Positions 1 to 11,897 of a stretch of DNA of 64,000 nt are shown piece by piece. The DNA comes from Myxocyprinus asiaticus (Eukaryota; Chordata; Actinopteri; Cypriniformes; Catostomidae): the NCBI RefSeq assembly GCF_019703515.2, contig NC_059362.1, positions 45,475,826 through 45,539,825 of the forward strand. The letters run 5' to 3'. The first letter of the stretch is position 1; every line of letters begins with the position of its first letter. The translations under genes were made by a program, and so were the position numbers. Below the pieces are notes generated by a model, which worked only from the letters and a program-made list of their open reading frames with translations, had not been told where the DNA came from and did not search any database.

Positions 1-2918
1 GGACTTAAACTGAGTTGTTCCTGTAGCTCAAACGGAAGCGCATGAAACTTGCATTGCCAAGATCATGGGCTTGCTTCCCAAAAAACACACATACGAATAA
101 AACGTATACCTTTAATGCACTGTAAGGGACCGTTAACTCGGGACAGGAAGACGAAATGGATTCTAACTTGGATCGTCACACACAAAGGTATTGCACAACA
201 TATCAGAGCACATTTAGGACAATTAACTATTTTACTTGGCATAAGAATTGTTTATACTATTAATTATTAATAATAAATGCAATTGTTCAAAATTGGTCTC
301 TTTTGTAATAGGCACGACCTCTCGTGGCTAATTGCATCAATTTACTTGCATTTGGTGCTTCGCGAGTGCTAATTTTAGACCTAGTCTTAGACCTAGTCTT
401 TGCACATATAAAGAGCCTAATCTCATGAAAATCACATGACTATGGCGTGGCTCCTTACACGTATCGTGATGAGGTGAAATATCCACTTAGTGCCACTAAA
501 AGGGAGTTAAATTTTACAAGGTTAATGCTCTACAGAATTTTAAATCAACAAAACCAAACTCCCTACCCTAAACCTAACCGACAGTGTCAAAAAAAGCTAA
601 TTTGAGATGAAAAACGTAACCATGCCATTTTGTGGTGCTTCTATGACACTTTCAGCTCACGTGTCGACTCGTGTGCTCTTCAGGACTCGTACCGTGCTCC
701 TTTACATCACAAGTGCAACGCTCTCAGTTGAGCTACCATGCAGTGTCCGTTTTTTTACCGTTTTTTATTTTTTAGTCATAGTTTAATCTTTTGACGAAAA
801 TGTCCTTTAAAATGACTCAATATTTAGTCATGTCATGTTCATTCATTTTAGTCAGTTTTACTCTGACGATAATGACATATAATTTTAGTCAATGAAAATA
901 ATATCTTTTAATTGATAATGATGTGCAAAATGGACAAAAAAAAGTGTCAACCTGTAACAGACCAAACTTTAATCAAATATTCAAACATTTAGAAAACAAG
1001 ATGCATAAACATTTTCAAATTTAAAAATGTTATCAAGCACAGTGTAGTTCTAGCGGGAAGACTAGCAGCTGCACATCATCGCACCATTAGCTAGGTAACT
1101 CCTAGCCAATCAATGTAATGTAAGCCAATGCTTTATAATCTATCACATTGCTGTTTCAGTGTGCTAACACGGCAACCTCCACCACCCCACCACCGCCAGT
1201 TGAGTCCCGTCCTGCACAGGGGTAGGCTCCTCGTCCCTGTCTCCTATCTCCGGCAGGATATGACGTTCCGAGTACAACAACTTCGGACCACCAGATGGAG
1301 CTCACGCCAAAGAGAGACATTACATTTCTGTTTTATATTCATCAAATAAATGTCATCTTAAATTTCACTCAAGTCTGCGAGACTTCCTGATAGAAATATA
1401 CATACTGTCCTTGTTGTGAAAAAACCTAAAATAGTAATGAACAGACGGAAGTATTAGCTACATTTTAGAAGTTAGCCTACTGTATTCAGATTTCTTCCTG
1501 CTTTAGGGACTTAATTTTCCATGAAAGGATATTACATTGCGTGCAGTGTGTTTTTTACGGAAACAGCGTATTCACCAGGCAAATTACGCAATGCAAATTA
1601 TGCATATCTGACTAGCGTCATTTAGTTCAAGTTCACCTGTTTATTCATTTCACTGTGCAGATGTTAGTTTTTATTTTACATATATGTTGTGAATGTAGTG
1701 ATTAACCTCATGTATAAATAGGATGAATTTGAATGAGGTAATTACTCTGTTTTGAAGCGGGTCACGCAGCTCAAGTGGAGAAATCGAACATACTATATAC
1801 AGATTCTCTAGATCCTTCTTTTTATATCTTGCACTGTTAATCGCATAGCAATATATTATATTCATTAATATGAATATAAAAGTCTTTCAAATAGCACTTA
1901 ATCTTGCAGTATAATTTTTATCTCGTTATATCTTCGTCAACAGTATGCTTTAATATAAAAGTTTAATTATCGGCATGATGCGCCTTAGTCGTCTCGTCTT
2001 CGTTATCGTAGAAGAAATCAAAAAATCCTGTCAACGTACGTTTTCGTCAGTGATTTTGTTGACGAGATTAACACTGCCACTCGAACAAGCTTGTAAATGT
2101 AGTTGGTTATGTAATACAAACGTTAAAATAAGTCATGCACTATAGTAAAAGTGTTTAGATGTCATAAGATAGTATTGTGTTAGAGAAACAGAGCAAAAAG
2201 TATGTGTTTATGAACCGATAATCTGCCGTTTTACTCGTGATTTGTGTGAAAGTGAATAAAAGTCGTTGTTGTTGTAGCGCCTCTAGTGTTCATTTCACCA
2301 GGAAACTGCCGAGATACGTACAACAAGCAATGTAAAAATCATTTTGCAAAAATATAGGTATAGTAATGTGATTCTATGAGGCCAGGCTGTATATAAAGTG
2401 CACAAACACTGTGAAATGGACAACAAATCAGAATTGTGCGGTGTCTGCTAAAATCATGTGAAAAAGTTTTTTTTTTTTAGGTCCCTAGTATTATTGCTGT
2501 TGTTAACTTCTTTGGAAAATAAAGTTTCATGCTGTCCAGCTGGAAAGCATTGATCCTGGAAAAGTAACAGTAGCTTCCAGAATAAAACTGGATGTTCTCA
2601 CTATTCAGTTAACTAAACAAAAAAATCTGTGTTTGAAATCAGACTCCAGAGGACTGTCTATAGCTGTCAGAAGCCTAACAGGAAATAGCAGGAAACATTT
2701 TATGTTCTGGCTTGAAATGTGCAGTTGTATAAACATTATCTCTATTTTCTTTTGCGAATGGTTAACTGCATTGTGAACGAATGTTTACCGTTTGAGAAAC
2801 TAAACATTTTTGCAACTCCAGGACAAATCTGTGCTTAGGATTTTTTTTAGGTCAGCCTTCTGGTCTCAAAACATGCAGCTTATTTATATGAAAAATATAG
2901 CTGGGTTTCCATCTAATT
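1..2918. other. Intergenic, no gene recognised
   Basis: AT-rich non-coding sequence. Short open frames (for example 1128-1349) show no family resemblance. Around 700-910 and 1925-2075 there are stretches rich in TTAGTC, GTTGACGA and CGTCAAC words that look like decayed transposon ends, but no clean boundaries are visible. A string similar to 1868-1905 recurs at 5547-5582, so both probably belong to one interspersed repeat. Confidence 0.5.
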
Positions 2919-3111
2919 CAGGGGTGTCAAACTCAGTTCCTGGAGGGCCACAGCCCTGCAGAGTTTAGTTCTAGCCCTGCTCCAAAATGCCTCCTTGTAA
3001 TCTTCAAGCACTCCTGAAGACCTTGATTAGCTGCTTCAGGTGTGTTTAATTAGGGTTGGAGCTAAATTCTGCTGGACTGTGGCCCTCCAGGAACCGAGTT
3101 TGACACCCCTG
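2919..3111. mobile_element. hAT-type MITE (193 bp)
   Basis: The ends are CAGGGGTGTCAAACTC and its inverse GAGTTTGACACCCCTG, and the arms continue as an imperfect inverted repeat (GGAGGGCCACAG / CTGTGGCCCTCC). The element is flanked by 8-bp near-identical duplications, ATCTAATT at 2911-2918 and ATCTAAAT at 3112-3119, the target-site length expected of hAT transposons. It has no coding capacity. A lone copy of the same terminus is found near 40315. Confidence 0.85.
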
Positions 3112-3588
3112 ATCTAAATGCTTTTGATTTTTTTAAGTGCATTTCTAAAAATTAGATTAAAGAAAATACGTCATGCTCAATATCTTGAGGGAACCTGCCT
3201 TGTCTTGATGGAGCAGCTGAATGACCTCTTTGCTTCGGGGAGAGTTGTATTTGCAGGATTGGAGCAACTGAACCTCGGTTTATTAAATGCTGCCAGGAGA
3301 CACCACAGAATAAGTGTAATATCTGATATAATGAGGGCTGAAATGGATGCGACGCCCATACGCAGCCAGTCTCCGCATACATGGGAGCGCCCGCGCTCAA
3401 AACTGTTCTGGCGGATTGTGAGAACCCTCTTTAAAGACCAGCTGTGGGTTAAACACTTCCGAATGACGAGGTCTAAGGTCGGACCTTTCGTTGGGCCAGT
3501 CACATCAAGCTATCGCGCACTCATAACACGTACACAAATAGTCAAAGCACGTCATCATTTTGCAAATAAACTGTTTCCATCACCTTAA
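3112..3588 (+). pseudogene. Harbinger/PIF-like transposase fragment
   Basis: An open frame of about 156 codons starts inside the flank of the hAT MITE. Its C-terminal half has the pattern R-x-FWR-x-V-x(3)-F-x-D-x-LW-x(2)-HFRM-x-R-x(2)-F, which resembles the N-terminal region of PIF/Harbinger transposases (HARBI1 family). The DDE catalytic part is absent, so this would be a truncated, non-functional remnant. Flanking GTTTCCATC strings (2905 and 3577) may be remains of the element ends. The assignment rests on a short motif and could be wrong. Confidence 0.4.
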
Positions 3589-6500
3589 TGCACATTTTAA
3601 CTAATGTGAAATTCTAGAAAATCCACCTCCTCCTAGCGCATTACATTTTAAACCATCGGCATATCGGTTATAAGCATGAAAACGGATATGAAAAACGATG
3701 GTATTTATAATTAATTAGTTACACACTTTGTAAACACTTCGTGAATTCAAATGCACAATCCAGAAATAATAATAGCCACAATATGTAGAAGACTTTGACT
3801 TTTGAGATATCGGTATCATCCATTAATGCAGCATGATTGATTGAATTAAGATTGAAATCACAATAAGGCCTTGCACGATTACTAAACCTTAAAGGCTCTG
3901 TATTCGGCACTGTGTAAGCAAGCGGCGCCCTCTAGCGGTCTGGATGGCATTATCCATTATACGACTATAATACAGTATTTAAAAGGGGGTTTTGTTCCTT
4001 TGGTTAAAACTTTTGTATTTTTCCATGATGTGGCTGACATTTCTGTGGAATTGCCCAGCATATGCATAGTATGAATTTGTAATGTTCTATTTCTGTTGAA
4101 ATGTTCTAATGTATTAAACAGCAAAAACAGAAGTGCAAAGTTTTTTGTAGAAGGACAAAATAACCTGTTATCATATTTTGTTGTGTGTATATATATATAT
4201 ATATATTATCTCTATTTATCTTTCATTGTGGCTCTCTTAAAATGTTTTGCCTGTCATGTTCAACAGATCAAATCCATGTTCAAGGAAATAATTTATTGTT
4301 AGAACAGTAAAAAAAGCTTTTGTACCTCTTTGTACATTTATTTTAAAGCATAAGTAAAACAGTGATCTGATGACAAAATAAGTGTCAAAAAAAAAATAAA
4401 AATAAAAAAACAATTTAAAAATGGTATCGGCCCACAGTTTTTTTTGTTAAAACTGGTATCATGCCAAAAATGTTCATATCGTTGCATCCTTAATAATAAG
4501 ATTTATAAATATATACATGAAATGAGTGCACATGGATACAAAACAATAAGAACATATTGGAAATTCGCACCAATTAAAATGAAAAGGAATGTTCAGAGTT
4601 CAATATAATAATAATTGTTGCTGACATCCATTGTAAGTGCATTACTGTTAAGGCAATATGTGCTTAGTTTTACAAACTGAGATACAAGTCGAAATTACTG
4701 TGGTAATTGACCACAGATGCTGTCCATAGAGCATATTTTCTATTGAACTCCTTCCTTTAATGTGCTAGAATATTTTCTGTCAACATTCTTAAACAAACTA
4801 TTAAAGGTTAGTCCTTTTTGAATGACAACAACTCTCCATATGGGTAAGAAACGCATCAACTGTGACATCACAGTGCGTAATTGTGCAGCTGCACTGTGAT
4901 AGAAACACATTTGCTGCGAGTGAGTCTGTTAGTCACTGTAAAAGACGCCAGTTAGACACAGTCAGTCAGCTCTGCTTGTCTGGTCAGACACTGAGTAAAA
5001 TCGTTAGTAAATTCATAGCATCATAGCATAACATGACTTTCACCACAAAAGGTTTGCAAAACAGACTGGAAATGGAAATTTTTTGATGTCATAGTTACTG
5101 ACAGTGCAATCACAAGTTTCCTGTCTGTTTTTTTTAACTAATTAAAACCTTGCTTAATGATGCATATCTCGAGCCATCAAAACAAAACCACATCAAATCA
5201 TAGGTTACTTTATCTTCCTAATGAAAAATAAAAGCATTGTATTTCCTTTATGCTTTAACATGTCTAAAATGTCATACGATGGTTTTGTGTCAGAAAAATT
5301 CCCAATTTAACTTCTTTAACTTTGTGTAGGCGCTATGTCGCAAAAAAAGTTTCAACTTAAAATGTTCAAGTCCCCGTATACATAAATCAGGCATATGTGG
5401 TATCGTTTGAAAGCTTAGAATCTGAATGTTTCATAGATAATCATCACTGCGTCATCTGCATTTATGTTACATAAAATTACAAAATAAGGCCTGAAAACAT
5501 CCGCGTTGCAAATAAGCGCCACCTAGAGGTTATGCAGTAGAAATATGAATATGAATATTAAAGTCTTTAAAATAGCACTTAAATGACAAATCATATATCA
5601 AAAGCTCTCATTCTCAGGCATGCAATTGTACAGTTTATTTCTGTTGGACTAATACCACAGTTCAAAAATTTTTCAAAAGAATCACAAAGTGAAATATGAT
5701 TTCTGTAAGACATCAGATACAAATGTCTGTGAGTGCCGATCACTGCTGCTGTAAGCCCCAAATAGCTAAAAACTTAAAATCTGCTTTTACCTCAGGCAGT
5801 TTTCTACTAAATGAGCCTTTTTTGCTTGTCTGTGAACTTGCTTATCTGAATAATCCAATGTTATATCTTAGATATCCAGACAAAATAATATGCAGTCCCA
5901 CAGGAAAAGCTTACTAAACAAATAATCTGAAATATATGTTTTAAACTATTGATGATAAATATCAGTGCAAAGGGGAGGATCTCAGCTTTCTAATGACACC
6001 AAGATTGAGCTTCTAGTCCACTCAGAGGCCGAGATATTCTATGAAACAATGAGGGTGGTGCATGAACTGAAAATTAGACTGAATGTCTATGGACGAGCAC
6101 ATCTGTGAGGGCTAAAATGCTTTAGAGCGCCACCTACATTTCAGATCGGCATATTGTGATGGAAGGTGATAGAGAACAAATGATTTTTTCTAGTACTTGC
6201 TGCCATTTAGTGGAATGAAATGAGACGTATTAGAAGAAGATAGACTGAACAGAACCAGAATTACATGCTTAAAAATATTTTTTATTTATCATAAGATTGT
6301 AAACATATACAATGTTATTTATGAATAATTGGAGTCTTCTTTTTGTCTGGTGGTTTTCTGAAAAATGAGACAAATTTTTGGCAGCTAGTCCACAGTATGT
6401 GCAAATGGTAAGCTTTTAAATTTGAGTGTGAAAAATTGCAGGTAGCAGCCCAAAAATGCACCAGAGTTGAAGAGGTTAACAAGTTAACCAGGTCAGATTA

Positions 6501-7184
6501 AAAAAATGGCACACAGCTGCATCATGCCAGTTTTGACATCATTGATGCTGAATGCTATGACCATTCAAACAGATTTGGTAACGAATAGCAAATGGGAAGA
6601 TTTTCAGTCAATAACACCTTATAGACCAATCCCATTCAGTGCATGCGCAGTAAGTGGTGGCAGAAAGTCAGCAAACTTGTGTTAGACTTGACAGATTAGA
6701 TGATCAATTGAAAGTACGACACAGAACCATCATAAATACACGAATATTTTTAGCTATTCAGTTATTCCAATGAAATGAGTTAATAACATACCTGTAATAA
6801 TGTTTTCTATATACTGTGTGTTTGCTGCAAATCCGTGAGTTGAAATGATCTTCCCAGTCCAGTCAGCTTTGTTGATGGCTTGAAGCCACAGCCGTCTACG
6901 AGAGACCTCGAAAACAATTTTTAACAACGGAATCTGAAAAAGTTTATTGTTTGCACACGGTTTTTCTACCACTTCTGCGTGTGACATAAGCGGTGCCGTT
7001 GCCAGAGGATTGGTTCTATTTTTATCATTGCACAAATATGGTTTCAGAATGACTCTGAAAATAACACACTCAATTTGTTTTCCTTCATGATACATTAATG
7101 GTGTTGTGTTGTCCTTGCTGGAGCTACACAGACATGGTTACTTTGAACTGTCATTGTACGGGAAAGATTCTTCAACAACTATTT
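3589..7184. other. Intergenic, repeat remnants only
   Basis: No credible coding region. It holds a (TA)n microsatellite at about 4187-4206, an A-rich tract at 4388-4412, and a low-complexity region around 5330-6200 with two GCGCCACCTA strings (about 5516 and 6128) typical of old interspersed repeats. The frame at 6754-7095 (-) has no recognisable domain. Confidence 0.5.
4187..4206. repeat. (TA)n microsatellite
   Basis: Short pure TA dinucleotide run. Confidence 0.8.
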
Positions 7185-8559
7185 TTGTCATGTCAAGCCA
7201 TTTTTATTTGTATAGCGCTTTTCACAACACACATCGTTTCAAAGCAGCTTTACAGAAAATCATGCATTAACAGAAAATTAAACTATAATATCTAGAGAGT
7301 CTTAGTCATCACTGTGTAATAGTAAATTGTGTATAAAAATAAATAATTAAATAGTTAAATAATTGTATTTAGAACCCCAGTGAGCAAGCTGAAGGCGACT
7401 GTGGCAAGGAACACAAAACTCCATAAGACTGTTGATTAATGGAGAAAAATAACCTTGGGAGAAACCAGACTCACTGTGGGGGCCAGTTCCCCTCTGACTA
7501 ACATCATGAACATCATAAATAATTATTTATGTGCAGTGCAAGTCATGGTTTTAAATTTGTAAATTAAGCCTTAAGGTCTAGTGTTTAAACAAAGATTTGT
7601 TATGAACTGTAAGATTAATGACTAATATCTTTGAAGTCCACCCTGGATTAACTGCAGAAGTTCACATAGATGCATTTGTCCTTTGTTAGTTGGCTGATGA
7701 AGGCTTTTGTTGGCAATTAACTGATAGTCTATGTATTCCATTTCAAGAGTGTAGTCCATCAATAAACAAAGATGATGCAGGCAGAGATCAATGAGGTGCA
7801 TCGCAGTTCAACCGGCAGGTCATTTCGGTGAGGTTCGGTGAGGTCTATCCTAAATCCAAGGTTTAGGCAGTGGCATGTGAAGTATCCAATGTCTTACAGT
7901 TGGAGTTGGCATCAGTTCATCCTCTGAAGTCCATCGTAATAGACTGAAGTGATGTCTGGCTGGCACCGGCTGCATTTAGTCGTCATCACTCAGAAAAACG
8001 TAGCAGTGGAGTCCGACACCAAGCAGGAAGAGAGCTGGATCTGATATGAATCCTGAGGTTGAGACAAGGAAACAAATAGAATAATATTAGCGTAGATGCC
8101 ATTCAATTTTATGCAGGGTTATAGATTATAAATTCCGGCTGACCTAACTAAAGCAACCTAATTGAGAGTTGATGGATAAATTAGGAGTATGCCTGGCTAA
8201 ATAGATGAGTCTTTAGTTTAGACTTAAACTGAGTGAGTGTGTCTGCATCCCGAACAGCGTTAGGGAGACTATTCCATAGTTTAGGAGCCAAAATAGGAAA
8301 AGGATCTACCTCCTTTTTTGGATTTTGATAATATAGGAACTATTATTAGGTCAGAATTTTGCAATCGTAATGAACGTGATGGAATATAGCGTGACAGAAG
8401 ATCACTTAAGTACTGTGGAGCTAGACCATTTAAAGCTTTGTACGTAGTTAACAGAACTTTTAAATATGAAATTTAACAGGTAGCCAATGTAACGACAATA
8501 AAATTGGGCTAATATGATCATATTTCTTGGTTCTAGTCAGCACTCTGGCAGCTGCATTT
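7185..8559 (-). mobile_element. Outer LINE (L2/CR1-type), 3' part
   Basis: The segment starts on the plus strand with a string that, read on the minus strand, is the fish LINE tail GAAAAGCGCTATACAAATAA, so this is the 3' end of an element lying on the minus strand. The element is interrupted at about 8560 by a second LINE and resumes at about 11898. Across the insertion, GCTGCATTT joins TTTGAACCAATTGAAG to restore a continuous element. Confidence 0.75.
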
Positions 8560-11500
8560 CAAATCAAATAAAATCAAATCACTTTTATTGTCACACAACC
8601 ATATACACAAGCGCAATAGTGTGTGAAATTCTTGGGTGCAGTTCCGAGCAACATAGCAGTTTACAATAAACTTCAGATTTATACAACACAATTCAAAATC
8701 TAATATACACATAATTACACTCAACACTAAATACAAATAATAACATACAATGTACAGTATACAGTACACACAATATAGAATACACATTATACAATAAATA
8801 GTAAACAGTATATATAGTATAAATAAAATGTACAGTAGGTTGTATTGTACTACATTGACATTCAGGCTGTCGGTTGATAGTCAGTTGCCAGTGTGTTGTT
8901 AAGAGAGAAAATAATTTATGACAGTTCAGTATGAGATAATAAGTTTAATAAAGTGCAGTGCTGATGTATATTGATCGAGAGAGATCAAGAGTTCAGAAGT
9001 CTGATTGCTTGGGGGAAGAAGCTGTCATGAAGTCGGCTTGTGCGGGTCCTGATGTTGCGATACCACCTGCCTGATGGTAGCAGTGAGAGCAGCCCATGGC
9101 TTGGGTGGCTGGAGTCTCTGATGATCCTCCGAGCTTTTTTCACACACCGCCTGGTATATATGTCCTGGAAGGAGGGAAGCTCACCTCCGATGATGTGTCT
9201 GGCAGTTTGCACCACCCTTTGCAGGGCTTTGCGGTTGTGGGCGGTGATATTGCCGTACTAGGCGGAGATGCAGCCAGTCGGGACGCTCTCTACAGTGCTG
9301 GTGTAGAACCGTGTGAGGATGTGGTGGTTCATCCCAAACTTCCTCAGCCGTCTCAGGAAGAAGAGGCGCTGATGAGCCTTCTTCACAACGACTTCAGTGT
9401 GGACGGACCATGTGAGTTCCTCAGTGATGTGGACACTGAGGAACTTGAAGATGCTGACTCTTTCCACCGGTGCTCCATTGATGGTGATGGGGCTGTGTTC
9501 TCTGTCTTTTCTCCTAAGTCCACCACAAGCTCCTTGGTCTTACTGACGTTGAGGGAGAGATTGTGCTCCTCCTATCTGTAGGCTGTTTCATCATTGTCAG
9601 TGATCAGACCTACCACCATCATATCATCAGCAAACTTAATGATGGCATTGGAGCTGTGTGTTGCCACACAGTCATGTGTGTACAGGAAATACAGGAGTGG
9701 GCTGAGAACACAGCCCTGTGGGGATCCAGTGTTGAGGGTCAGTGATGAGGAGATGTTACTGCCCATTCTAACCAACTGGCGTTTGCTTGACAGGAAGTCC
9801 AGGATCCAGCTGCACGGCGAGCTTTTTAAGCCCAGAGTCCAGAGTTTCTCATCAAGCTTGGAGGGCACTATGGTGTTGAATGCTGAGCTGTAGTCTACAA
9901 ACAGCATTCTCACATAAGTGTTCCTTTTTTCCAGGTGGGAGAGAGCAGTGTGTAGCGTAGATGCAATGGCATCATCAGTGGAGTGGTTGTTGCGGTAAGC
10001 AAACTGCAATGGGCCCAGTGAGGGAGGCAGCACAGAGCAGATGTAATCTCTGATTAGTCTCTCAAAGCATTTGCTGATGATGGGGGTCAGAGCAACTGGA
10101 CGCCAGTCATTTAAGCAAGTGATTTTGGATTGCTTTGGTACAGGCACAAGGGTGGGTGTTTTGAAGCATGTGGGGACCACAGACAAGGAGAGGGAAAGGT
10201 TGAAAATGTCTGTAAAAACACCAGCCAGTTGGTTCACGCATGCTCTGGAATGCCGTCTGGACCCACAGCTTTATGGATATTCACCCGTCGGAAGGATCGG
10301 ATTACATCCACTACAGAGACAGAGAGTGAACTAACCTCTGTAGCTTCGGCCGCGAGAGCTCTCTCCACGATGGCGGTGTTATTTCCCTTGAAACGAGCAT
10401 AAAAAGTATTTAGCTCATCCGGGAGAGGGGCAGCAGTGTTCACGGCGGAGTTTTTATTCCCTTTAAAGTCCGTGATGACATTAATTCCCTGCCATATGCT
10501 TCTAGAGTTGGTGGTGTTAAACTGTCCTTCAATCTTGTTCCTGTACTGGCGTTTTGCTGCTCTGATAGTTTTGCGGAGGGCATAACTGGCTTGTTTATGC
10601 TCCTCCGTGTTCCCGGAATTAAAAGCGGAGGTCCACACATTAAGTGCCGCACGAACATCGCTATTAATCTAAGCTCTCTGGTTGGGGTAGATCCATATTG
10701 TTTTGGTCGGAACAACATCCTCTATGCACTTTCTGATGAAACACGTTATGCATCAGCATAAAGCTCGATGTCGTCAGAGGCGGACCGGAACATCTCCCAG
10801 TCCATGTGATCAAAACAGTCTTGTAGCGTAGAGTCTGATTGGTCCGACCAGCACTGGATCGTTCTGAGGGTGGGTGCTTCCTGTTTCAGGTTCTGCCTGT
10901 AAGCGGGCAGAAGCAGAACTGAAGAGTGGTCTGAAGAGCGAAGAGTGGTCCGGGCAGGGGAGGGATTTGTAGCCATCCCGGAAGGGAGAGTAGCAATGGT
11001 TCAAAACCCGGTCCCCTCGTGTGTTGAAACTGATATGTTGGTGGTATTTTGGTGCGATTGATTTGAGATTGGCTTTGTTAAAGTCCCCAGTCACAATGAA
11101 CGTGGCCTCAAGGTGCGCGGTTTCCTGCTTGCTTATAATCCCATACAGTTCCTTGAGTGCCCAGTCTGTGTCGGCTTGTGGCGGGATGTACACAGCTGTG
11201 ATAATGACCGCTGTGAATTCCCTCGGTAACCAGAATGGTTGACACAGAAGCATGAGAAATTCCAGATCAGGAGAGCAGAAAGACTTGATAGAATGTACGT
11301 TCCTCTGATCACACCAGGATTTGTTGATCATAAAACATACACCACCACCTCTGCTTTTACCTGAGAGGTCTTTCACTCTGTCCGCTTGGTGCACGGAGAA
11401 CCCTGCGGTTCAATGGCTGAGTCTGGAATCTCTGCAGACATCCAAGTTTCTGTAAGGCAGATAATGCAGCAGTCACTCATCTCTCATTGGAAAGAGATCC

Positions 11501-11897
11501 GCACTCTCAGCTCGCAGAGTTTGTTGTCCAGAGACTGAATATTTGGCAGTAGAATACTGGGTAGCGGGGGTTGATTTGCACGACGTCTTACTCTGATGAG
11601 AACGCTGGCTCTATTTCCCTTTTTCCTTTCTGCGTTTCCGCGGCCGGGCTGCCCAGACAAAGGGCTCCGCTGCCGTGTTTGTAAACAGCGGGTCAGCATT
11701 GAGGAATTTGAAGTCCGGTTTACAGTGTGTAATTGCAGAACCAATGTCCAAAAGTGTTTGTCTGTCATAGACAATAAGGCAGACAACATCCAAGACAAAA
11801 AACATAAGAATTGTAAACAAAACAAACAAAAAACTACAATGTTGTGTCGGAGCTTGCAACGCAGCAGCCATACTCGGTGCTGTCTTGAGTTTGGCAT
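8560..11897 (-). mobile_element. Inner non-LTR retrotransposon (jockey/L2-like), broken
   Basis: A near full-length LINE on the minus strand. In order from its 5' end: a hydrophobic N-terminal stretch (11611-11871), an apurinic endonuclease with the GDFN motif and a C-terminal PDHSSL-like block (10810-11394), reverse transcriptase with [12 protein letters not shown] and the FADD catalytic box (9572-10237), and a C-terminal thumb region ending at 8985. The coding frame is split into at least five pieces by frameshifts and stops, so it is inactive. The 3' tail is a short AATCAAAT/AAAATC repeat at 8561-8580. It is inserted into the outer LINE. The exact family is not certain. Confidence 0.85.

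Noticed and set aside
1128..1349. Proline-rich open frame in a slightly GC-rich patch
   Set aside because: No domain, no splice context and no conserved partner in the window; probably a repeat remnant.
9040..10402. Plus-strand open frames over the inner LINE
   Set aside because: They are antisense to the reverse transcriptase and thumb coding sequence.
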